Below the pieces are notes generated by a model. The model was not told the origin of the DNA. It saw nothing but the letters and a program-made list of their open reading frames with translations, and searched no databases. From Paenibacillus sp. MBLB1832 (GTDB lineage: Bacteria > Bacillota > Bacilli > Paenibacillales > NBRC-103111): a DNA stretch of 64,000 bases. The DNA lies in assembly GCF_032271945.1 (NCBI RefSeq), contig NZ_CP130319.1:3739001-3803000 (forward strand), read 5' to 3'. Shown here piece after piece: positions 54,627 to 62,318 of this stretch (positions within the stretch are counted from its first letter, which is position 1; each line of letters starts with the position of its first letter). The position numbers were made by a program, and so were the translations under genes.

Positions 54627-55079
54627 TTGACTGCAAGTAATTTGACATTTGAAGAAAAGGTGCCTGATGCAGAATACCAAAAATCGTTCGGGCAAATGAT
54701 TAAGGAGTTAAGGTTGGAGAAGGGATTAAGTCTCCAAGAAGTAAGCAGCGCTTTAGGCATATCACTAAATTACCTAAGTGAACTGGAACGTGGTAAGAAA
54801 GCACCGTCAATAGAAGTTATTAAAAGAATAGCCGAATACTTCAACAACGGTCCTTTGAGTATATTGGCTATGGTAGATCATGATCGTTATTTAGATTTTT
54901 TTGCTGGTCTATTTATTGTCAGGCCAAAAGCGTTAATAAAACTTCGTGAACTAGCAATTGAAACTGCCAAACTAAATGCTCCATTAGATGAATCAAAAAA
55001 GATGGGAGATCTACTTGTTGCGAACATTTTGAAAGATTTGGAGGAAATAGTAAATGAAATGAAACAAAAATATTCATAA
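54627..55079 (+). CDS. XRE-family transcriptional regulator
   Basis: 150 residues from TTG 54627 after GGTGATGAAAA. HTH_3 domain about 20-75 (MIKELRLEKGLSLQEVSSAL, NYLSELERGKKAPSIEVIKRI), then a helical C-terminus of unknown role (DFFAGLFIVRPKALIKLRELA). No partner gene next to it. It may be a chromosomal regulator or the antidote-like part of a lost module. It marks the border between the duplicated cassettes and the fragment-rich region. Confidence 0.8.
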   Translation: MTASNLTFEEKVPDAEYQKSFGQMIKELRLEKGLSLQEVSSALGISLNYLSELERGKKAPSIEVIKRIAEYFNNGPLSILAMVDHDRYLDFFAGLFIVRPKALIKLRELAIETAKLNAPLDESKKMGDLLVANILKDLEEIVNEMKQKYS

Positions 55080-55133
55080 ATATCCCCCGTTTCAAGACAA
55101 TAGATTCCCTACCGTAATGGTTCAAGACGTTTC

Positions 55134-55740
55134 TTATAAACAATCTCTGATTGCTTTTGCTACAATCTCTGCCTGAGCCTTCTTCCCTTTCTCGTTGTAA
55201 TGATACCCATCTGCCACCCGGTATTCGCTTCTTCCATACTTCGGTTTATATAGATCATTTATAGCAAGGTTATATTGTTCGACAATTCGATTAACAGCCC
55301 TATTTCTGTCTTCAACCTGCCCATTTAATTGCGGATTAATCACGGCCCGATTTCCAACTTCCGTCATTGGGGTCGAATTCGCAATAATGATTGTAGCGGA
55401 TTGCGCGATCTGGAGGACATGACGAATCAATTTGTTATATTGATCTTCGTATTGGCTAGGGGATAGATGCCAACCATGCAAGCCATTGTTCATATGGATA
55501 ACGTCGTAATGAAAGTCTTCCCGATGCTGGATCATATAGTCAATCTCTTTCAGAAGAGACGGATTATCCATTGCTTTTGAAGTGGCCAACATGTCTACAT
55601 ATGATTGGTTGTGGAGAAGCTCATCCACATAAGGCCGATAGCCCTTAGTAATCGAATCTCCAATTAATAAAACTCTCTTCCGATCATGGTTATCCGCTTG
55701 TTCCCACCAATGTTCACACCATTCAAATCGTTTTGACGCG
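55134..55740 (-). pseudogene. SGNH/GDSL hydrolase lacking its 5' end
   Basis: In-frame coding includes RVLLIGDSITKGYRPYVDEL (block I Ser in GDSIT), DVIHMNNGLHGW, IIIANSTPM and the catalytic DGYHYNEKG near the end, so the core is whole. Upstream the frame runs from ASKRFEWCEHWWEQ straight into the GH95-like fragment and a TAG, with no start codon before GTG 55628, which lies after the catalytic Ser. Therefore probably not translated as a working enzyme. Confidence 0.7.
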
Positions 55741-56060
55741 AATTGTGTCTCCCCAGCTCTGTAGAAGCATCTCCTGCAAGGAAGCCGCTCCTGACAGTGG
55801 CGTCTCTATGCAAGGGCCTTTCTCCTTATACAGTGTATTAAACTGTAATTCACGATCTAATAATTGTCGAAGGTAGTGCAAACTCTTATTACCGTTGCCA
55901 ATTGCCGCATATAGCGAAGCCGCCCCCGTCCACGAAAAAAAAGCGGATAAATCATCATTAAATGGGAATAATGCCGATGCGATTCAAGTAGCGGAACATC
56001 CGTACCGATCATATACCCTGTCTCGTCAACGGGGTAGTCGACAAGACGGTTCAACACATC
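55725..56060 (-). pseudogene. C-terminal fragment of a GH95-like glycoside hydrolase
   Basis: Two frames carry one homology: LNRLVDYPVDETGYMIGTDV and ESHRHYSHLMMIYPL (to about 55930). Then, after a one-base shift at a T-run, LHYLRQLLDRELQFNTLY and ETPLSGAASLQEMLLQSW, up to about 55740. HRHYSHL and the MLLQSW ending are typical of GH95-type (alpha/alpha)6 catalytic domains. The N-terminal part and the last strand are missing. Confidence 0.7.
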
Positions 56061-56184
56061 GCGTCATCGTTCTATCCCTTCATCTTGGATGTCAAGTCTT
56101 GAACAGGAAGCCAGCAGCGTCTCGCACCCCCAGCGAAGCAGGGATAAATCATAATTCGTGTTTGCTGCTGGTATGGCATACTCT

Positions 56185-56685
56185 GGCGATCATGGAATTC
56201 GCATGGCCATTCATCCGGACGACCCACCGTGGTCCGTCTTCGGTCTTCCGCGCATCATGACGAGCCAAGCGAATATTCGCCGTTTCTTGGCCCTGCATGA
56301 CAGCCTGTACAATGGGCTGACCATGTGCAGTGGTTCGCTCGGCGCGAATCCGAGCAACGATATTGTCGCGATTCTGCATGAATTCGCCGATCGGATTCCT
56401 TTTGCCCATATCCGCAATGTGCGTGTTTATGAGAATGGCGACTTCATCGAAACCTCCCATCGAACTCAAGATGGTACCGTTGATATCGCTGGGATTTTGC
56501 AGGCGTTACACGAAAATAAGTATGAAGGCTTCTGCCGTCCGGACCATGGCCGACATATTTGGGATGAGCACTGCTGACCGGGTTACGGGCTGTATGACCG
56601 TGCTTTAGGCATTATGTATTTATGGGGATTATGGGACATGAAGTGTCGGGAACAAGGCATGTTAAATAAAGGAGCGAAAGTATAA
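56185..56685 (+). pseudogene. uxuA: uxuA (mannonate dehydratase) C-terminal fragment with a nonsense codon
   Basis: Encodes HGIRMAIHPDDPPWSVFGLP, then SLYNGLTMCSGSLGANPSND, HIRNVRVYENGDFIET and EGFCRPDHGRHIWDEHC, characteristic of UxuA. A TGA at 56573-56575 stands where Arg (CGA) is expected, and the frame continues PGYGLYDRALGIMYLWGLWD to the true end at 56685. The N-terminal half is missing, joined near 56185 to unrelated sequence. D-mannonate dehydratase belongs to the glucuronate pathway, so a hexuronate operon once lay here. Confidence 0.85.
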
Positions 56686-56686
56686 A

Positions 56687-56749
56687 ATGAGCGAACGAAC
56701 TTACCGTTTTTTTCATTTGATACAACCAACTTTGAATTTTACTTTCTAA
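56687..56749 (+). pseudogene. truncated start of the gene that followed uxuA
   Basis: ATG 56687 one base after the uxuA stop, with GGAGCG upstream. 20 codons (MSERTYRFFHLIQPTLNFTF) then TAA at an apparent breakpoint. Spacing fits a second uronate-operon gene of which only the start remains; its identity cannot be told. Confidence 0.4.
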
Positions 56750-56769
56750 TTAAATGTTAAATGAAATAC

Positions 56770-56788
56770 TTGCAATTATCAACTATTG
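56770..56788 (+). promoter_or_regulatory. MarR operator candidate, site 1
   Basis: TTGCAATTATCAACTATTG upstream of the marR-type gene. Seventeen of nineteen bases match site 2 at 57301-57319 before the arsI-like gene. Repetition before both genes of a regulator/enzyme pair suggests autoregulated control. Confidence 0.55.
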
Positions 56789-56816
56789 TCTGTTATAAAT
56801 ATTTCAGGTGATCATA

Positions 56817-57275
56817 ATGAAACAATTACCACAGTACGTAAACGTTCGTGAAGTCCTTCAATTGCTTGTCAGACGCTTTGGGTTACTTCAGAAAGATGGT
56901 GCCCAGTGCTGCGGCGTATCTGTTGTGCAGAGCCATATCTTGTATGAGCTGTTCAAAAGCCCAAATATTTCTTTAAATGAGCTATCCGAAATTTTGAGCA
57001 TTGATACAAGTACGCTGAGTCGTCAGGTCCAGCAACTCGTCGAAAACGATTTGATTAACCGTTTGCCTGATCCTAAGGATCGTCGCTATGTTGTACTCTC
57101 TCTTACTGAAACAGGGGAGAATCAGTACCATGATATAGCGAAAACAATGGAAGAATATGTCCTAGGTATTTTCCAACATGTTCCTCCTGAGAGAAAAGAA
57201 CAAGTCCTAGAAAGTCTGCAAATTCTTAGTGATGCAATGAGTCAAAGTCCAAATTGCTGCACGCCTCCTCTATAA
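56817..57275 (+). CDS. MarR-family regulator with two vicinal Cys pairs
   Basis: 152 residues from ATG 56817 (AGGTGATC upstream). Winged-helix MarR core: VVQSHILYELFKSPNISLNE, LSIDTSTLSRQVQQLVENDL, INRLPDPKDRRYVVLSLTETG. Unusual Cys pairs at 31-32 (QCCGVS) and 147-148 (NCCTPPL) could bind arsenicals or other soft metals. It lies 70 bp before an ArsI/CadI-type gene, so I infer metalloid-responsive control of that gene. A terminator covers its stop codon. Confidence 0.83.
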   Translation: MKQLPQYVNVREVLQLLVRRFGLLQKDGAQCCGVSVVQSHILYELFKSPNISLNELSEILSIDTSTLSRQVQQLVENDLINRLPDPKDRRYVVLSLTETGENQYHDIAKTMEEYVLGIFQHVPPERKEQVLESLQILSDAMSQSPNCCTPPL

Positions 57276-57282
57276 AGAGGAG
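57265..57282 (+). terminator. terminator overlapping the marR stop codon
   Basis: CTCCTC/GAGGAG stem across the final codons and stop, followed by TTCATTTTT. It would separate the marR transcript from arsI. Confidence 0.6.
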
Positions 57283-57300
57283 TTCATTTTTACCATATAG

Positions 57301-57319
57301 TTGCAAATATCAATTATTG
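57301..57319 (+). promoter_or_regulatory. MarR operator candidate, site 2
   Basis: TTGCAAATATCAATTATTG, near copy of site 1, located 26 bp before the arsI-like start codon. Confidence 0.55.
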
Positions 57320-57345
57320 AAAATTTCAAGAGGAGTGTGTTAATT

Positions 57346-57855
57346 ATGAAAATGCATGTTGCTATTAACGTAAAAAACCTTGAACAATCTCTAGGGTTTT
57401 ACAAAAAGTTATTTAATGCTGAACCAACGAAAGTAAAGGAGAATTATGCAAAGTTCGAGCTAGATCAGCCTGCGCTTCACTTTTCCCTAAATGTTCGTGA
57501 CTATGATAATAAAGGAGTGCTCAACCATTTTGGTTTCCAAGTACAGAATACAGAAGAAGTTCTAGCGGCTAAGCACCGCCTACAAGAAGCAGGTCTTGTC
57601 TCCTTTGATGAAATGAATACAACTTGTTGCTATGCTGTTCAAGATAAAATTTGGGTGAGCGATCCTGAAGGAAACCCGTGGGAAGTCTTTTATACACGTG
57701 AAGATTCAGAATTCGAAGCAGCAGAAGATCATGTAATCCCTGTTTCTTCTGTCTGTTGCACAACGCCTGAACCGACATCAACAAGCATTAACTCACCTGG
57801 TATCGGAGCTGGTCGACCGTCCCGAATCGCTTCGGCAAAATCATGTACTTTCTGA
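57346..57855 (+). CDS. arsI: ArsI/CadI-family VOC metalloenzyme (C-As lyase type) with chimeric C-terminus
   Basis: 169 residues from ATG 57346 (AGAGGAG upstream; the longer TTG frame lacks a site). One VOC fold: Fe ligands His4 (MHVAINV), His61 (NHFGFQV) and Glu113 (NPWEVFY), and the substrate-binding vicinal pair Cys94-Cys95 in NTTCCYA, all as in ArsI, which cleaves the C-As bond of trivalent methyl or aromatic arsenicals. A second CC (137-138) lies near the natural end. Residues from about 144 on (STSINSPGIGAGRPSRIASA) are simply antisense reading of the Gfo/Idh fragment, so the true C-terminus was replaced at about 57770. All active-site residues precede the join. Confidence 0.85.
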   Translation: MKMHVAINVKNLEQSLGFYKKLFNAEPTKVKENYAKFELDQPALHFSLNVRDYDNKGVLNHFGFQVQNTEEVLAAKHRLQEAGLVSFDEMNTTCCYAVQDKIWVSDPEGNPWEVFYTREDSEFEAAEDHVIPVSSVCCTTPEPTSTSINSPGIGAGRPSRIASAKSCTF

Positions 57856-58577
57856 TCGAACAGAATTAATTTATGCTCGACGAGCGGAATCGGCGTTGAG
57901 GTATGGATTGCAAAATTCATCATGGAACAGCGTGATGGATCCAACTGCTCCATCCCACACACCCGACCATAGGCCAGCACCAGCTGGCGTGACTTTAAGA
58001 CCCGCATCTGTACCAAGAAACATGGTTGCGCCAAGTGTATCCATGTGCATCGCCCACGATATTTTGAACTGCAGCACATGATCGTTCTCGAAGCGTACCA
58101 TCGCTACACCAAAATCTTCGACTTCGAACTTGCTTGCCTCTGAATGATACAGGGCGTTTGTGCCGAAATGGTTAGGCGTAAAGGCGGACACTGTTAGCGG
58201 ACGAGGGTATCCTAGCGTGTTCAGTGCCATGTCCAGTGAGTAACAACCAATATCGGCCATCGCTCCGGCTCCTGCAAACTTTTGACTGATGAAAGTACCA
58301 CCGGGCCTTCCTCGGCGACGTCCGCCCCCCGTCTCCACATAGTACACATTACCAAGGCGTCCCGATTGCACTATCGTTTGCAACAACTTCATATTCGGAT
58401 CATAGCGCGGCTGGAAACCTAATGTTAGCATTTTCCCGCTCGCCTTGGCCGACTGTGTCATATCTATCCCTTCCTGAAGCGTGACTGACATCGGTTTTTC
58501 AAGCAGCACATGTTTGCCTGAGCGCAAAGAATCAACCGTAGTTACAAGATGAGAAACATTCGGTGTGCAGATACTAA
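57770..58577 (-). pseudogene. Gfo/Idh/MocA-family dehydrogenase fragment
   Basis: Encodes VSICTPNVSHLVTTVDSLRS and GKHVLLEKPMSVTLQEGID (catalytic Lys in EKP), then GFQPRYDPNMKLLQ and ADIGCYSLDMALNTLGYPRP in one frame. A shift near 57920 moves the rest (EHKLILFDQKVHDFAEAIRD, RPAPIPGELMLVDV) to another frame. The Rossmann N-terminus (about 70 codons) is missing at the 58577 join. Confidence 0.85.
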
Positions 58578-58579
58578 CT

Positions 58580-58666
58580 CAGGTGAACATGCAGGATATC
58601 TCTACCTCTCTTGGATATCGCGATACGGCAGACTTCAGCCGACAGTTTAAACTCCACTGCCTCTAG
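58580..58666 (+). pseudogene. C-terminal tail of an AraC-family regulator
   Basis: VNMQDISTSLGYRDTADFSR and QFKLHC then TAG: the second HTH of an AraC-type protein, ended early. It is joined head-on to the Gfo/Idh fragment, and nothing of the regulator lies upstream. Confidence 0.7.
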
Positions 58667-58735
58667 CTATCTCTTTGAAAAGCTTTAGAAAACTCTTAAA
58701 AGGGCGCATATAATGCACCCCTAACTCCTAGCAGA

Positions 58736-60817
58736 CTATTCAACAAACCGGAAGAAATTAATATCAGCAACCGTTGCAGCAGGGTTGACTGACTTTTTGA
58801 AAAGGACGAACAAGTTGTGCGTACCACTTGCACCTGTGACCGCTGCTTTGCGAGTCATCCACGAGGTCCAGCCCCCCGTATTATCTGCATTAACTGAACT
58901 AATCAGTGTACCCGTTGTGCTATCGAGACGAAATTCAACGGTTCCTCCGCTTACCGTTGAACCGCTAGCCAGTCTCAGGAAAACCTGACTCGCTCCAGAA
59001 TCAAAGTTTACATTATTGAAGACCAAATAGTCACCATGCTCTGTGCTTCTAACCATCTGATTCCCTATTGGTTCTGAAGAAGCAGCTACAGAGGTTCCTG
59101 ACTGAGAACTATATTTTTCTGCTTCAATAGTATCGAACGCGGAGAATGTATCTGTATACTCAAGCATGATGGAATCAGCTACGGTGTAACCGGCATCATT
59201 CGCATTGATTTGAATGCTTTCTTTGTTCCAAGCATCGAATGCATATGTACCTATATAATTCCATACCCCTGAGTTGGCATTCTGATTGACTGTCTTTAAA
59301 GAATCCGTACCATTCTTATAATTGATTTGAAGGGATGCTGCATCAGGACGGGTCGTTCCACCTGGCCACCGCAGATACACCTTATAATTCCCTGGTCGTT
59401 GAAGATTCGGAGTCCACTTAGCCCACACATTAGAATCCGCACCCACGGTACCGTCCAGATAATAATTGGAGCCATAGTAACCTGGTGAACCTGTTGAAAG
59501 TGTCCAACCTGACGAACTCTTGGTAAACTCAGAGCTTGTATTGTCTAGAATGATTTGACTGACTTCGGTGCCTGTAACCTTGATCATGACCACACCATGT
59601 GCAGGAACAGATGCAGTAAATCCGGTTGCCAATGAGCCCAAGTCCGTTTTGGCCCACAAATCACGCACATTCGCAGCTCCAGTCAAGCCGATCTCATTCC
59701 AGTTCACAGTAATATCCTGCGGGATGCTGTCATTTCGATTGAACAAGACGACCGCTCGCTGACCTTTCGTACTGAGGGGCTTTGACCAGACCCCCAGTTC
59801 ATTATTCGTACCGTACTTCTTGATTCGCCTACCTTGCACACCTAACGTATCTTGATCTACATCAATAACTTCTTTATTAGTCAAAATGTTCTTGGTTGTA
59901 GTCGACATGTTGCTGATATCGTTGCCTGCAATCAACGGAGCGGCCATAATCGCCCATAAACTGAAATGTGATTTATTTTCTTCATCTGTCAAGGAACCAA
60001 AGCCATCGTTCTTGAAAGCGCCAACACTTAACATATCGGGGTCGTTCCAATTTCCAGGCTTCGCATAAACAGCTTTGCCTTCGTTATTATCCACATTGCT
60101 AATCACATAACTCCATTTGTTCTCAATGTCCCTAGTGGTGCGCCACATATTTCCGTTGTCAGTCCCCCAATCCAACCAAGGAGATCCGGAACCTCCCGTG
60201 CATATGCTGAGAACAATTTCAATGCCTGTACGTGTTTTGTAGTCTTCAATTGCCCCATGCAGTGAGCTATAAATCTGTTGAACGGTATAGGGAGTGCCTG
60301 CCCGTGTCACGGTTGCTTTGTCACATGTATCGGCCTTAATAAACTCTACGCCCCATGAGGCCAATAAGTCGATATCTTTCTGGTAATACCCGATCGTATT
60401 CGTTTCATCGTCATGACATCCCACATTTAAATATCCGCCAAATTTTAACCCTTTGGACTTAATATAATCTCCTACGGATTTAACACCATTTGGAAACCAG
60501 GTAGCCTTAGGCTGCAGATTACCGTTGCTGTCTCGATTTGGCATCATCCAGCCCCCATCAAAATTCACCCAAACATAACCGGCATCCTTCATGCCGCTAG
60601 TTATCATGGCATCCGCCGCATTTTTCAAATTTATATCTGTACTGGATCCCACGCTATTAAATGGATTCCAGCCCATTGGAGGTGTTAAGGCATGTCCATT
60701 ATCTAGTGCATAGGCTTGCCGTTGATCTATGATCAAACCAATCTGCAAAAGAAAGGCAAATGAAACGAAACCAATAAACCAAGATTGTAAGCGCTTAACA
60801 TTTTTAGTGTTTTTCAT
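58736..60817 (-). CDS. secreted GH27-type alpha-galactosidase with golvesin-like and CBM6-like modules
   Basis: 693 residues. Signal peptide 1-37. GH27 TIM barrel about 38-320: LTPPMGWNPFNSVG, VNFDGGW, nucleophile Asp163 in FIKADTCD, acid/base Asp230 in MWRTTRDIENKW, and GNWNDPDMLSVG. A beta-sandwich Gly_hydro C-terminal domain reaches about 415. A golvesin-like CBM (about 420-555; YYGSNYYLDGT, WAKWTPNLQRPGNYKVYLRW) and a CBM6-like module (about 560-693; DTIEAEKYSSQSGT, LRLASGSTVSGGTVEFRLDS) follow. Extracellular removal of alpha-linked galactose (or a similar sugar) from plant glycans is inferred. AGAAGGAGATAAGTT precedes ATG. Confidence 0.88.
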   Translation of the reverse strand: MKNTKNVKRLQSWFIGFVSFAFLLQIGLIIDQRQAYALDNGHALTPPMGWNPFNSVGSSTDINLKNAADAMITSGMKDAGYVWVNFDGGWMMPNRDSNGNLQPKATWFPNGVKSVGDYIKSKGLKFGGYLNVGCHDDETNTIGYYQKDIDLLASWGVEFIKADTCDKATVTRAGTPYTVQQIYSSLHGAIEDYKTRTGIEIVLSICTGGSGSPWLDWGTDNGNMWRTTRDIENKWSYVISNVDNNEGKAVYAKPGNWNDPDMLSVGAFKNDGFGSLTDEENKSHFSLWAIMAAPLIAGNDISNMSTTTKNILTNKEVIDVDQDTLGVQGRRIKKYGTNNELGVWSKPLSTKGQRAVVLFNRNDSIPQDITVNWNEIGLTGAANVRDLWAKTDLGSLATGFTASVPAHGVVMIKVTGTEVSQIILDNTSSEFTKSSSGWTLSTGSPGYYGSNYYLDGTVGADSNVWAKWTPNLQRPGNYKVYLRWPGGTTRPDAASLQINYKNGTDSLKTVNQNANSGVWNYIGTYAFDAWNKESIQINANDAGYTVADSIMLEYTDTFSAFDTIEAEKYSSQSGTSVAASSEPIGNQMVRSTEHGDYLVFNNVNFDSGASQVFLRLASGSTVSGGTVEFRLDSTTGTLISSVNADNTGGWTSWMTRKAAVTGASGTHNLFVLFKKSVNPAATVADINFFRFVE

Positions 60818-60838
60818 AACTTATCTCCTTCTTTTAAA

Positions 60839-60876
60839 AGAAGCTCCACCTTTTTATTACAGATGGTAAAGCTTCT
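60839..60876 (-). terminator. terminator left from a lost binding-protein gene
   Basis: AGAAGCT/AGCTTCT stem with extra pairing (CCACC with GGT). On the minus strand TTTTAAAAG follows. It stands just after the binding-protein tail at 60890. Confidence 0.55.
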
Positions 60877-60889
60877 CATAATGGCATTC

Positions 60890-60995
60890 TTATTTCATGT
60901 GAATTTCTTTACTCAGCTTGATAAATTCTTCCCAGCTTTTTTCTGGCGTAATTTTGTCAAACATCACTTGTGTTTGAATATTCTCAATTCGCCCA
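60890..60995 (-). pseudogene. C-terminal tail of a sugar-binding protein
   Basis: About 33 codons, TQVMFDKITPEKSWEEFIKL then SKEIHMK and TAA. They resemble the end of the binding protein at 62319-63644 (QQVMFDKLTPQQAWEEVAKL) but are too different for a recent copy. The rest of the gene is gone. Confidence 0.7.
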
Positions 60996-61028
60996 GTTGT
61001 TCAGCCTTTCAACATCTCCTCACGATTC

Positions 61029-62232
61029 TTATTGGGGAATCAGCTTTATGTAATCGAAGGACAGATTATATCCGAGACTACTGACGTTCTTTCCAGTAAC
61101 GGTGAATTTGAATGGTTTATCCCCGGCAGAACCGAAAGTGACATTGCCAATATCGATTTCGCTCCATTCCTCATTGAGGGAAAACAGATCTACTTCACTC
61201 CCATGGTTGTCAGGTCCTATGGTTAATTGAAACTTACCTCGGTTTTTATACTTTTTCACACCTACTTTGACTTTATAGGTGCGAGCTTCGGGGACATTGA
61301 GCATGTAAGTTACCTGATCGCCGACATTATCAGAAAAAAATTGCGTGCACTGATACTCGCTGCAACCGTCTTGATCGAATACACTATGCGAGTCACCGTT
61401 TGTTACGGCTTGCAGATTTTCCACTTCTTTCTGAATTACCTTGTTGCCTCGGGGTTTCACCTCGTCGTAGTTGGAGCTGGCATCCCCAACGCGTACTTCA
61501 TCATGGAAAATCACCCGGGGACTAGCCTCAGGAGGGCTAGGAGGAGTCGTCTTCCAATTCCATGCATACAGTCCGAGCTTAAATTCTTTAATCCCGTCCG
61601 GATGGTTGTACATGTTGGGGCCAGTGCGCTCATGCACAACCGAACCGTTCTTCCACACTTTGACGTAACCGTCGCTGTTGTAAGACCAATATACCTGAAC
61701 CACCCAATCCGTCCATTCGCCCTTAGCAACGGAGCCAACATCCTTGGCGATTCAGACCGGAACTCGTTTGGGGATACACCCATTGCTGTTTCACGCTCCA
61801 GTTGCCTTGCGAGGTGATGCTGATGTCCATAACGGGTTGGGCGGGAGCGTATGACCACCATTGTGTAGTAATTACGTTCTGACCGAATACATAATCATCC
61901 GGAACGTAGGTGCTGAAGCCGTACCAACGAGTCTGACCATAATTACCCGTATTGTTCTTGACAACCTCGGAATGGTAAGAACCGAATGGGTCCGGCTCTC
62001 CGTACCGCAGCTCCATTCTTAGCGCTTGGCCACCGTCTCGAGTCGGGCCGGTAACTGAACGCAAATTGTAGGGCTTGCCGGGCGTAATGGTCGTATCCCA
62101 GCCGCTGGTCGTTCCGCTATTGTAGAAGCTAACGGCTGCGCTTGCTTCCTTGGTTTGCAAGGGTAAGACCAAGACGTTAATTAAAGCGGTTACAATGAAC
62201 AACCGGAAGCACAGATTTGCATATCTTTTCAT
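61029..62232 (-). pseudogene. secreted heparin-lyase-I-like polysaccharide lyase (PF14099 type) with C-terminal CBM, one frameshift
   Basis: ATG 62232 after GGAGGG. Signal peptide (LFIVTALINVLVLPLQTKEA), then a beta-jelly-roll lyase pattern: RDGGQALRMELRYGEPDPFG, SEVVKNNTGNYGQTRWYGFS, TQWWSYAPAQPVMDIS. A single frameshift near 61750 breaks the frame; the rest continues GSVAKGEWTDWVVQVYWSYN, then VWKNGSVVHERTGPNMYN. A CBM35-like module (about residues 265-400; VPEARTYKVKVGVKKYKNRG) ends at 61029. Apart from the one shift the gene is full length, so either a fresh pseudogene or a sequencing error. Confidence 0.75.
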
Positions 62233-62270
62233 TATCAAACCCTCCATTTATTTTCGGATATTATAAAAAC

Positions 62271-62305
62271 AAGCGGGTCAACACAAATAGTCGCTGACCT
62301 CGCTT
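62271..62305 (-). terminator. terminator of the binding-protein gene 62319-63644
   Basis: CAAGCGGGTCA/TGACCTCGCTTG stem with one mismatch. On the minus strand TTTTTATAAT follows. Confidence 0.8.
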
Positions 62306-62318
62306 GGTTTTCAATGCT

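Noticed and set aside
61227..61817. 196-codon plus-strand frame opposite the heparin-lyase-like gene
   Set aside because: Antisense of the pseudogene; no start site or family features.
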